A DNA stretch of 38,544 nt, from assembly GCA_947457195.1 (NCBI GenBank), contig CANGUU010000018.1, forward strand, positions 1 through 38,544, written 5' to 3'. Under the pieces are notes generated by a model. It worked only from the letters and a program-made list of their open reading frames with translations. It had not been told where the DNA came from and made no database searches. Positions 1 through 7,046 of the stretch are shown one piece after another. Made by a program: the position numbers and the translations under genes. Numbering within the stretch: position 1 is the stretch's first letter; every line of letters begins with the position of its first letter. The DNA comes from Gammaproteobacteria bacterium. Lineage in GTDB: Bacteria; Pseudomonadota; Gammaproteobacteria; Pseudomonadales; Pseudohongiellaceae.

Positions 1-116
1 CACCAGTCACACTGCTGCTGCTCGCGGTGACGACTGCCATCCTGTTGCTGGGCAGCGGTCGCGCCAGCCTGTGGCGGGGCGACGAAGGCTGGCTGGCCGG
101 CCGGGACGGTGCCTGA
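1..116 (+). CDS. C-terminal end of an unidentified membrane protein (partial)
   Basis: An open frame enters from the left edge (first full codon at base 3) and ends at a TGA at 114-116. The 37 visible residues include a strongly hydrophobic stretch rich in Leu, Val and Ala, followed by a short polar tail containing WRGDEGW. This suggests a protein ending with one membrane helix and a cytoplasmic tail. The TGA overlaps the ATG of the next gene (TGATG), so the two are probably translationally coupled. A membrane glycosyltransferase would fit beside the next gene, but too little is visible to assign a family. Confidence 0.5.
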   Translation, partial: PVTLLLLAVTTAILLLGSGRASLWRGDEGWLAGRDGA

Positions 117-1123
117 TGCGGCGCGCGCGTTTTCTGCTGCTGCTGTTGTGGTTGCTGGCACTGGGCCTGACCGGCTGGACACTGTCGCGGCTGCCGCTAG
201 CCGAACTGGGGCAGTCGCTGCAGCAGCTCACGCTGCCCCGCGCGCTGCAGTGGTTTGCTCTGAACGCCGCCATGCTGGTGGCCAGCAGCCTGCGCTGGTC
301 CCTGCTCTGCAGGGGTGTCGGCTGCGAGCGCAGTTGGTTTCAGCTACTGCCGCTGCGACAGGCTGGCGCCACGGTCAGCTTTCTGACCCCCGGTCCCAAT
401 TTCGGCGGCGAGCCCCTGCAGCTCTACTGGCTGTGCAGCCGCCTCGGCCTGCGTCTGCCGGACGCGCTGCTGGCGCTCGGTCTCGACCGTCTGCTGGAAG
501 TCGGCACCAATCTCGGCGTGGTGCTGCTGGCCGTGCTCTGGCTGCTCGCTGGCGACTCTGCTGCCGGCGGCGTCGACTGGCGACGGGTGGCCCTGCTGTT
601 GGCGCTGGCGGCACTGGCGCTTGGCGGTGTGCTCTGGCTGCTGCTGCAGCGACCGCAGTGGCTGGCGGCGCGACTTGCGCAGCTGCCGGCGCGCTGGCGT
701 GGGCATCCGCGCCTGCAGAACCTCGGCGCCAACTGGCAAGGTAGTGAGCAGCGTCTGCGCGGGCTGCTGACCGAGCAGCGGCAGCTCTTGTGGCAGTGCC
801 TGCTGCTTAGCCTTGCAGGCTGGGGGCTGCTGTTGCTGGAGCTGCAGCTCTTGCTGCATTGGTTGCAGGCCAGCCTCGACCTGCAGTCTTTCGTGCTGTT
901 GGTGGTTTCTCTCCGACTGGCGATGCTGCTGCCCACGCCGGGCGGACTGGGTAGCGTGGAAGCCGCGGTGGCGGCAGTGTTCCAGTGGCTCGCACTGCCG
1001 GCCGCCGCGGCACTCGGGCTGCTGGCGCTGATGCGACTGCGGGATGCGCTGCTGCTCCTGCTCGGGTCCGGCTGTTTCACAGCGCTACAATGGGCCGGCC
1101 GCCCGCCACCGCCCCCTCGCTAG
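116..1123 (+). CDS. Lysylphosphatidylglycerol synthase TM-region family (UPF0104-like) membrane protein
   Basis: The 335-residue product is very rich in Leu and Ala and has about seven or eight predicted membrane helices and no soluble catalytic domain. It resembles the flippase-like transmembrane half of MprF (LPG_synthase_TM, formerly UPF0104), which lacks the aminoacyl-transferase half. Family-like features are the TPGPNFGGEP segment around residues 90-100 and the PTPGGLGSVEAAV segment near the C-terminus. The ATG at 116 is chosen because it overlaps the preceding stop codon and is followed at once by Arg residues and a hydrophobic helix; an in-frame GTG at 71 is less likely. Stand-alone members often sit beside glycosyltransferases and may move or anchor a lipid-linked product. 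That role is inferred. Confidence 0.8.
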   Translation: MRRARFLLLLLWLLALGLTGWTLSRLPLAELGQSLQQLTLPRALQWFALNAAMLVASSLRWSLLCRGVGCERSWFQLLPLRQAGATVSFLTPGPNFGGEPLQLYWLCSRLGLRLPDALLALGLDRLLEVGTNLGVVLLAVLWLLAGDSAAGGVDWRRVALLLALAALALGGVLWLLLQRPQWLAARLAQLPARWRGHPRLQNLGANWQGSEQRLRGLLTEQRQLLWQCLLLSLAGWGLLLLELQLLLHWLQASLDLQSFVLLVVSLRLAMLLPTPGGLGSVEAAVAAVFQWLALPAAAALGLLALMRLRDALLLLLGSGCFTALQWAGRPPPPPR

Positions 1124-1126
1124 CGC

Positions 1127-1639
1127 ATGCTCTCCCTGCGTCCTGCCACCGCCGCCGATATCCCGCTTATCCGCCGCCTCTGCTTCGCGGTCTGGCCGCA
1201 GACCTACGCGCCCATGCTGCCGGCGGCACAGATCGACTTCATGCTCGACTGGATGTACAGCCCGTCCGCGCTGGCTGCACAGCTGGCGGAGGGCGTGCAG
1301 TACGCCATCGTCAGCGAGGTCGGTGAACCTGTGGGTTACACCGCATGGCGCTGCGGCAGCGAGGTCTGCCTGCTGGAAAAGCTCTATGTGCTGCAGTCGC
1401 AGCAGGGCAAGGGCAGGGGGCGCGCACTGGTCGCCCATGTGGTGGCCGCCGCTGCCGCCGCGGGCTGCACGGCAGTGCGTCTGCAGGTCAACAAATGCAA
1501 TCCGGCACGCTCGTTCTACGAGCGACTGGGTTTCGTGGTAGCCGAGGAGAAAACCACCCTCATCGGCCCCGGTTTCGTGATGGACGATTACGTGATGCAG
1601 CTCACGCTGCCCCCGGCGCCGGCGACTCAGAACGACTGA
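1127..1639 (+). CDS. GNAT-family N-acetyltransferase
   Basis: The 170-residue protein has the GNAT fold signature: an N-terminal LRPATAADIPLI start, the acetyl-CoA pyrophosphate-binding motif A (QGKGRGRAL) around residues 90-98, and the late motif B with VNKCNPARSFYERLGF. It should transfer an acetyl or acyl group from CoA to an amine. The substrate cannot be read from the sequence. The ATG lies three bases after the stop of the membrane-protein gene, so the two are very likely co-transcribed. The last 13 bases overlap the 3' end of the convergent PTPS-like gene. Membership in the neighbouring pterin-type cluster is plausible but unproven. Confidence 0.88.
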   Translation: MLSLRPATAADIPLIRRLCFAVWPQTYAPMLPAAQIDFMLDWMYSPSALAAQLAEGVQYAIVSEVGEPVGYTAWRCGSEVCLLEKLYVLQSQQGKGRGRALVAHVVAAAAAAGCTAVRLQVNKCNPARSFYERLGFVVAEEKTTLIGPGFVMDDYVMQLTLPPAPATQND

Positions 1640-2004
1640 CGGAAGGCCGCCCAGCAGCTGTCGTTCTCCCAGAGCTTGACGTGGAAGCTACCATGGCCGG
1701 GAGGCTTGATGCGGGCCAGCAGGCGCTCGCAGAGGATGCGGCTGAAGTGCTCGATACTGGGATTCAGTCCGGCAAACTCCGGCTTGTCGTTCAGCATGAC
1801 ATCACGGAAGTAGGCAACCTGCTCGTCGAGCGCGGCCTCGATGGCCACGATGTCCACGAGGTAGCCATGCTGGTCCAGCTGCGTACCGTCGATGCTGAGT
1901 TCGAGTACGTAGTGGTGGGCATGCGGAAAATTTTCGTGACCCCAGTCGCCGCCGATGAGGAAGTGGTTGGCGATAAAGTCGCGGGTTACGGCAACGGTAT
2001 GCAT
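1627..2004 (-). CDS. 6-pyruvoyl tetrahydropterin synthase / QueD-like protein with altered catalytic residues
   Basis: The 125-residue length and overall pattern fit the PTPS/QueD fold. The three zinc-binding histidines are visible as His14 (ANHFL) and His28/His30 (FPHAHHY), and Glu113 (LWEND) matches the pterin-anchoring glutamate. Canonical enzymes have a catalytic Cys four residues before the first His of the HxH pair; here that position is Glu24. The Asp-His pair of the catalytic triad, normally just before a conserved LN, appears as Arg67-Asp68. The protein probably binds a pterin-like substrate but may not perform the QueD or PTPS reaction. The ATG at 2004 has an AGAGG-type ribosome-binding site and lies 22 bases after the dehydrogenase stop, making it the last gene of the ribA-led operon. 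Confidence 0.85.
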   Translation of the reverse strand: MHTVAVTRDFIANHFLIGGDWGHENFPHAHHYVLELSIDGTQLDQHGYLVDIVAIEAALDEQVAYFRDVMLNDKPEFAGLNPSIEHFSRILCERLLARIKPPGHGSFHVKLWENDSCWAAFRQSF

Positions 2005-2026
2005 GGTGGAGCCTCTGTGGGTGGAA

Positions 2027-3079
2027 TCAGGAGGGGGTTAGCGCCGCGTCGAATACTGCCTGCACGAGATCCGCGGCGCCGAGGTCGAGCTGCCGGTACA
2101 GGGCAGGTGCATCCTGCAGGGCGACTCGGTGGGTGATGAGCGGCGCGGTCTCGAGTGTGCGCAGCTGGGCCCAGACCTCGGCAAAGCGGCGCGCCTTGTT
2201 CCAGCGACCCAGCAGCTGCGGATCGATGCTGCTGACCTGGCTGGTCAATATGCGCAGGCGGTTGCGATGCGCCGCACCCCCCAGCTGCAGTGGCGCTGCC
2301 TTGCTGCCGTACCAGCTGCCGATCACGAGGCGGCTGGCGTAGCCGCTGAGCGCCACGGCGTCGTTGAGTACGGCCGGGCTGCCACTGACTTCGAACAGCA
2401 GATCCGCCCCGGCAGGCTCGGTGGCCTGCAGGCGCGTACGCAAACCCTGCATGGCAGCCGCATCGGCGGGATCCAGCGCCTGCGAGGCGCCGAGGCGCAG
2501 CGCCTGCCGCCGCCGCGCAGGCTGGGCATCGACCACCACCAACTCCTGCAACGGGTGCCGTGCCAGCAGGGCCGTCAAGAGCAGTCCCACGATACCCTGG
2601 CCAAGCACGACCACGCGCTCGCCGAGGCGCGGGTTGCCGTCGTGCAAGAGATTGATGGCCGTTTCCATGTTGGGCAGCAGCAGGGCCTGATCGCCTGTGA
2701 TGTCGTCGGGCACAGCGACAAGCTCGGTCGCGCTGCAGAGGAAGTGACTGGCATGTGGCTGGAAGGCAAACACGCGACGGCCCAGCCAGTCGGCATCAAC
2801 CCCGGGGCCCAGCGTCGCAACGCGGCCCACACTGGAATACCCGTAGCTCAGCGGATAGGCCGCCTGCTGCTGCAAGGCGGCGAGCGACGCATCGAGGCTG
2901 AGGTTTTCCGGTAGCTCACCGCGGTAGACCAGCAGCTCGGTGCCGGCGCTGAGTGCCGAACTCTCGACAGTGACGAGAACGTCTCCCGGTCCGGGAGCCG
3001 GCAGCGCGATTTGACGGATCTCCAGCTGCCGCGGACCGAGGAACCAGAGCTGCCGTGCCAGTGTCGTTGGCGCGCTCAC
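2027..3079 (-). CDS. Zinc-binding-dehydrogenase-like MDR oxidoreductase
   Basis: This is a 350-residue medium-chain dehydrogenase/reductase. The N-terminal GroES-like domain occupies roughly residues 10-150, and a Rossmann fold with nucleotide-binding GQGIVG at 160-165 follows. Where classical alcohol dehydrogenases carry the first catalytic zinc cysteine, this protein has SALSAGTELLVYRG (residues 41-54), with no Cys. NMETAIN at 137-143 lies where the domain linker begins. It is probably an NAD(P)H-dependent reductase or dehydrogenase working without the usual catalytic zinc. The GTG start at 3079 overlaps the TGA of the upstream reductase gene in the string GTGA, implying coupled translation. 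The frame stays open further upstream, but there it runs through the reductase gene in a different frame. Confidence 0.85.
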   Translation of the reverse strand: MSAPTTLARQLWFLGPRQLEIRQIALPAPGPGDVLVTVESSALSAGTELLVYRGELPENLSLDASLAALQQQAAYPLSYGYSSVGRVATLGPGVDADWLGRRVFAFQPHASHFLCSATELVAVPDDITGDQALLLPNMETAINLLHDGNPRLGERVVVLGQGIVGLLLTALLARHPLQELVVVDAQPARRRQALRLGASQALDPADAAAMQGLRTRLQATEPAGADLLFEVSGSPAVLNDAVALSGYASRLVIGSWYGSKAAPLQLGGAAHRNRLRILTSQVSSIDPQLLGRWNKARRFAEVWAQLRTLETAPLITHRVALQDAPALYRQLDLGAADLVQAVFDAALTPS

Positions 3080-3798
3080 GCATCCACCCCGTCGAAGGCC
3101 ACGCGGCCGCGGATGATCACATCTCCCGAGAGGCTTTCGCTCTCGGTGTCGATCAGCATCGGCAGCCGCGGCACGGTCGCTGCGAGATCTCCGATGGCGC
3201 GGTAGCCACCCACGAAACGAGGGGCGATGGTGATGACCACGGCATCCACGAGGCGCGCCTGCAGGAAGGCAGTGAGTACTGTGGCCCCGCCCTCGACCAT
3301 CAGACTGTGGATGCCTCGCTGCTTGAGCAGCTGCAGGGCGGCAGGCAGATCGACTTGGCCGGCACCGTTGTCGGCCCCGCTGAGCAGTTGGCAGGGCAGC
3401 GTGCTGCGGGCGGCGGCCGCGCGGCAGGTCAGCACCCAACAACCCCGCTCGTGCAGGCACAGGCGCGCCGTGGCCGGCAATCTCAGTTGGCTGTCGAGCA
3501 CGATCGGCTGCGGGCTGGGACCGATCCAGTGGCGTACCGTCAATTGCGGATCGTCGGCGAGCACGGTTCCGATGCCCACCAGGATGCCGTCGTGCAGGCT
3601 GCGCAGCTGATGCGTGACCTGCAAGGCCGCGCTGCCACTGAGTTGCAGCGGCTCGCCGGCACGGGCCGCGAGACTGCCGTCGAGGCTCTGTGCGTAGCTC
3701 AGGGTAACGAAGGGGCGTGTGGGAGAACGTGGCGCGAGTGCCGTGCGGGTGTCGACCAGCCAGCGCTCAATTCGCTGGTTGAATGTCACGCGCGTCAC
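3076..3798 (-). CDS. RibD C-terminal-domain family reductase (stand-alone)
   Basis: The 240-residue protein matches the dihydrofolate-reductase-like reductase domain of RibD, without the N-terminal deaminase domain. Family blocks are RPFVTLSYAQSLDGS (28-42), the cofactor-loop block VGIGTVLADDPQLTVR (74-89), a VLDSQLRLP segment, and a late MVEGGATVL block. Known relatives use NADPH to reduce the ribosyl side chain of the GTP cyclohydrolase II product to ribityl. A deaminase-free form resembles the archaeal/fungal RIB7 arrangement, in which reduction comes first. The gene overlaps the end of ribA by about 32 bases; a second in-frame GTG at 3789 is an alternative start. Operon position directly after GTP cyclohydrolase II makes that enzyme's product the obvious substrate, but this is inference. 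Confidence 0.87.
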   Translation of the reverse strand: MTRVTFNQRIERWLVDTRTALAPRSPTRPFVTLSYAQSLDGSLAARAGEPLQLSGSAALQVTHQLRSLHDGILVGIGTVLADDPQLTVRHWIGPSPQPIVLDSQLRLPATARLCLHERGCWVLTCRAAAARSTLPCQLLSGADNGAGQVDLPAALQLLKQRGIHSLMVEGGATVLTAFLQARLVDAVVITIAPRFVGGYRAIGDLAATVPRLPMLIDTESESLSGDVIIRGRVAFDGVDA

Positions 3799-4429
3799 CG
3801 GCAGCGGGTTCGAGGTGCAGCTGATGATCCATGCGCTTGAGCTTGGTCAGCAGGTAGCCGGCGTTGTCGGTATTGGCGGGGATCTCGACTGGCACCCGCT
3901 CCACCACAGAGACACCCTGGTTCTTGAGCGCAACGATCTTGCTCGGGTTGTTGGTCATCAACCTGACCTGCTGCACGCCGAGGTCCGCGAGAATACAGGC
4001 GGCCAGTGTGTAGTCGCGCTCGTCGGCTTCGTGGCCTAGCATGAGATTGGCGTCGACCGTGTCGTAACCCTGATCCTGCAGGTTGTAGGCACGCAGCTTT
4101 TCCAGCAGACCGATGCCGCGACCCTCCTGGCGCAGATACAGGATCACGCCCCTGCCGGCGGCGGCCACCAGCGCCATCGCATGCTTGAGCTGTTCACCGC
4201 AGTCGCAGCGCCGCGACCCCATGACATCACCGGTGAAGCATTCGGAATGCACGCGCACCAGCACGGGCTCGCTGCCGCCGATGTCGCCCATGAAGAACGC
4301 GAGATGCTCCTTGGTATCGACATTGTTGGAGTAGTAGCAAAGCTGGAAGTCGCCGAACTCCGTGGGAATTCTGGCGCAGGCTTTGCGGGACACGGAAGGT
4401 TTGGTCATGGAGGGAATGGACGACGTCAT
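3767..4429 (-). CDS. ribA: GTP cyclohydrolase II
   Basis: This enzyme converts GTP to 2,5-diamino-6-ribosylamino-4(3H)-pyrimidinone 5'-phosphate, formate and pyrophosphate, the first step of riboflavin synthesis. The zinc site is complete: Cys64, Cys75 and Cys77 in the C-x10-C-x-C arrangement (CFTGDVMGSRRCDC). The catalytic block LRQEGRGIGLLEKLRAYNLQ starts near residue 99. At 220 residues it is a full monofunctional RibA with a short N-terminal extension; Met8 is an alternative start. It heads a four-gene operon with a RibD-type reductase, an MDR dehydrogenase and a PTPS-like protein rather than sitting with ribB, ribE or ribH. It may therefore be a pathway-dedicated paralogue, but the rest of the genome is not visible. 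No FMN riboswitch is evident upstream. Confidence 0.95.
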   Translation of the reverse strand: MTSSIPSMTKPSVSRKACARIPTEFGDFQLCYYSNNVDTKEHLAFFMGDIGGSEPVLVRVHSECFTGDVMGSRRCDCGEQLKHAMALVAAAGRGVILYLRQEGRGIGLLEKLRAYNLQDQGYDTVDANLMLGHEADERDYTLAACILADLGVQQVRLMTNNPSKIVALKNQGVSVVERVPVEIPANTDNAGYLLTKLKRMDHQLHLEPAAGDARDIQPAN

Positions 4430-4537
4430 GGCGGCAGGATGTTACCCGATCGCCGAGGGGGTAAACAGCACTCACTGCTTGTGGGCGACCGGACTGCCCT
4501 TTACGCTGGCGGCCCCTCGCCCGCTGCGGAGCAACCG

Positions 4538-5593
4538 GTGGTTTCCGAGCTGATATTTGCGATTCCCGGCGACATTGCCACGCTGACCGGCGGCTATGGC
4601 TACGACCGTCAGCTGCTGGCCGGGCTGCAGAGGCTCGGCGTTGCCGTGCAGCATCACGCCTTGCCCGGCGGGTTCCCCGCACCGACGCCTGCTGCACTGG
4701 CCGAGACCGAGCGCTGGTTTGCCAGCGTGCCAGACGGCAGCACGCTGCTGATCGATGGCCTGGCGCTCGGTGTGCTCGAGGCAGCAGCGCACCAACATGG
4801 ATCACGCCTGCGGCTGATTGCGCTGTGCCACCATCCGCTGGCACTCGAGAGCGGTCTCGATACCGCCACTCGCACGCGGCTGCACGCCAGCGAGCAGGCC
4901 GCGCTGGCGCAGTGCCGCGCGGTGGTCGTCACCAGCCCGCGCACACGCAGTACGCTGATCGAGCACTTTGCCGTGCCGGCCCGGCGCATCCGCGTGGCCG
5001 AGCCGGGGACGCAGCAGCGTGGCTTTGCCGCGTGCTGCGGCGATCCGCCTCAGCTGCTGACAGTCGCTACGCTCACGCCCCGCAAGGGCCATGATCTGCT
5101 CATCGCCGCCCTGAACCGACTGCGCGCGCTGCCGTGGCAGGCGCGCTTCGTCGGCGGCGGGCATTTCGACCCGCGGTGGGCCGGGCAATTGCGGGCGCAA
5201 GTGGCGGCGGCGGGGCTGCAGGACCGTATCCACTTCATGGGAGAACGCGAGGACCTGCACGAGGACTATCTGCAGACCGATCTGTTCGTGCTGCCCTCGC
5301 GGTATGAGGGCTATGGCATGGTATTCGCCGAAGCCATCGCCTATGGACTGCCGATCGTGGCGGCCCGCGCCGGCGCCGTGTCCGACGTGGTGCCGCCGAC
5401 AGCGGGACTGCTGGTACCACCCGACTCCGTCGACGCGCTGCAGTCGGGTCTGCACAGGCTGCTCACCGACCTGCCGCAGCGCCGGGCCCTGCAGGCCGGC
5501 GCCCGGGCCGCAGCCGCCGCGTTACCCAGTTGGGCGCAGTGCGCCGAACAGGTCGCCAACCTCGTCCGTCAACTCCAGCAGGAACCTTTTTGA
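4538..5593 (+). CDS. Glycosyltransferase family 4 (GT-B) protein
   Basis: The 351-residue product starts with a Rossmann-like strand and glycine loop (FAIPGDIATLTGGYGYDR). Its C-terminal donor-binding half contains the GT4 signature RYEGYGMVFAEAIAYGLP, with the two glutamates of the E-x7-E motif. A VATLTPRKGHDLLIAAL segment matches the start of the C-terminal domain of GT1/GT4 transferases. The GTG at 4538 is chosen because it begins the conserved N-terminus and has a GCGGAG-like ribosome-binding site; frame upstream of it runs through the divergent ribA. The gene diverges from ribA across 108 bases and is followed one base later by a methyltransferase. The acceptor is unknown; context suggests the pteridine-like product of the divergent operon. 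Confidence 0.86.
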   Translation: MVSELIFAIPGDIATLTGGYGYDRQLLAGLQRLGVAVQHHALPGGFPAPTPAALAETERWFASVPDGSTLLIDGLALGVLEAAAHQHGSRLRLIALCHHPLALESGLDTATRTRLHASEQAALAQCRAVVVTSPRTRSTLIEHFAVPARRIRVAEPGTQQRGFAACCGDPPQLLTVATLTPRKGHDLLIAALNRLRALPWQARFVGGGHFDPRWAGQLRAQVAAAGLQDRIHFMGEREDLHEDYLQTDLFVLPSRYEGYGMVFAEAIAYGLPIVAARAGAVSDVVPPTAGLLVPPDSVDALQSGLHRLLTDLPQRRALQAGARAAAAALPSWAQCAEQVANLVRQLQQEPF

Positions 5594-5594
5594 C

Positions 5595-6437
5595 ATGAGC
5601 GGATTTTCGATCGACTGGCTGAACCTGCGCGAAGACGCCGATCAGCGCGCGCGCAGTCACGCGCTGAGGGAGCAGGCCCTGGACTGGCTGGGGCTGACGG
5701 CGCCCGCTGGCGCGGCCCGACTGAGTACCGCACCACGGCCGGGGGAGGTCATCGTGACCGACCTCGGTTCGGGTACCGGCGCCACGCTGCGCGCGCTGTC
5801 GGCCCCCGGTAGTCAGAATCTGGTCTGGCGCCTCGTAGATCACGACGGGGCCCTGCTCGACGAAGCACTGCGTCGCCACCGGCGCGATTACCGCATCGAG
5901 GACCACCAAAACGACCTCGCCATCGTTGCTGAACTTCCCCTCGGTGGCGCACGTCTGGTGACTGCCTCGGCGCTCTTCGATCTGGTGTCGGCGGCGCTGG
6001 TGGACCGACTCGTCCAGCGCCTGGCAGGCCTGCGCAGCGGTTGGCCGAACGGGCTGTATGCCGCACTCAACTACGACGGCAATACCGACTGGGACCCGGT
6101 ACACCCTGACGACATGGCTGTACTGGCCGCCTTCAACCGCGACCAACGGCGCGACAAAGGCCTCGGTCACGCCCTGGGCCCGGACAGCGGCACTTATCTG
6201 GCACAGGTCCTCGAGGCCGCCGGCTACCGGGTGCAGACAGCACCCAGCCCCTGGCAGCTCGATGGGCAGGATGCCGCCCTGGTGCGGCAATTGATCGAAG
6301 GCATGGTGGCCGCCGTGTGCGGAGCGGCCGAGATCGACCCGGCGCAGCTGGAGCGCTGGCGCGAATTCCGTCTGGACAGCGCGGCCACGGGTCGCTGCCG
6401 CGTGGGACACCTCGACGTGCTGGGACTGCCACCCTGA
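5595..6437 (+). CDS. Class I SAM-dependent methyltransferase
   Basis: The 280-residue protein has SAM-binding motif I as VTDLGSGTGATLRAL (about 54-68), an acidic ribose-contact region in LVDHDGALLDEAL, and an ALFDLVSAALVDRL segment typical of the post-III region. It should be a soluble methyltransferase. The ATG lies one base after the glycosyltransferase stop, so the two form an operon. Position in the cluster suggests that it modifies the same metabolite, but the methylated atom cannot be predicted. The unusually late motif I (after about 50 residues) indicates a short N-terminal helical cap. It converges on the next gene with a 28-base gap that shows no strong terminator. Confidence 0.84.
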   Translation: MSGFSIDWLNLREDADQRARSHALREQALDWLGLTAPAGAARLSTAPRPGEVIVTDLGSGTGATLRALSAPGSQNLVWRLVDHDGALLDEALRRHRRDYRIEDHQNDLAIVAELPLGGARLVTASALFDLVSAALVDRLVQRLAGLRSGWPNGLYAALNYDGNTDWDPVHPDDMAVLAAFNRDQRRDKGLGHALGPDSGTYLAQVLEAAGYRVQTAPSPWQLDGQDAALVRQLIEGMVAAVCGAAEIDPAQLERWREFRLDSAATGRCRVGHLDVLGLPP

Positions 6438-6465
6438 GGACCACCCCGGCACGACTGTGACGTGC

Positions 6466-6936
6466 TTACTTGAGGGCGGCGACTCCGGCCGCGGCGACCA
6501 CGCCATCCTGCTCCGAGGTCATGCCACTGACGCCGATCGCACCGACGATGGCCCCGTTCTGCAGCAGCGGAATGCCGCCCTCCGCTGCCACGACGCCCTC
6601 GAGGGTCAACATGCGCAGACCGACTCCACCGGCAGCCACTGTGTCCTGCAGGGCCTTGGTCGGGCGCTTGAAGCCGACGGCGGAGCGTGCCTTGCCCTGG
6701 GAAATGTCAACGCTGGCGATCTGCGTGTTGTCCCCCTTGGAAAAGGCCACCAGATGGCCTGCCGTATCGACGATGGCGATGGCGACCGTGAAGTTCTGCT
6801 TGCTGGCCTCGGCTTCTGCAGCAGCCAGTACGGTCTTGGCCTGCTCAAAGCTGATGTTGGGGCCATAGTTCTGGGCCTGTGCCGGGACGGCCAGTGCGGC
6901 AGACAGCAGGGCAAGCAGTGCAAAAAATCGTTTCAT
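6466..6936 (-). CDS. Secreted HbpS/GlcG-like (DUF336) protein
   Basis: The 156-residue precursor starts with a clear Sec signal peptide (Lys-Arg, then a Leu/Ala core, cleavage expected after AQA at residue 21). The mature part matches the HbpS/GlcG heme-degrading-family fold: an N-terminal helix with AKTVLAAAEAEA, a central VAIAIVDTAGHLVAFSK strand pair, and a C-terminal GGIPLLQNGAIVGAIGVSG block. Members bind heme or act as small accessory proteins of unknown chemistry. The exported form here is probably periplasmic. A GAGGAA ribosome-binding site precedes the ATG. It lies 110 bases after the large ABC permease/peptidase gene in a GC-rich spacer with many self-complementary segments, so whether it shares that transcript is uncertain. 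Confidence 0.87.
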   Translation of the reverse strand: MKRFFALLALLSAALAVPAQAQNYGPNISFEQAKTVLAAAEAEASKQNFTVAIAIVDTAGHLVAFSKGDNTQIASVDISQGKARSAVGFKRPTKALQDTVAAGGVGLRMLTLEGVVAAEGGIPLLQNGAIVGAIGVSGMTSEQDGVVAAAGVAALK

Positions 6937-7046
6937 GGCAAATTCCTCGGCAAGAAGTGGGGGTGGGGCGCGGGTCGCGGGCGGCGGGCCGCAAAATCGC
7001 CCGCACTATGCCGCGCCCGCCCCGACCCACGCAATGGTGGGCAGTG

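Noticed and set aside
4430-4537. FMN riboswitch controlling ribA
   Set aside because: The spacer is only 108 bases and lacks the conserved RFN-element blocks.
6937-7046. GC-rich complementary segments between the ABC permease gene and the HbpS-like gene as a terminator
   Set aside because: Several alternative pairings exist, none with a clear stem followed by a U tract, so I could not define a single hairpin.
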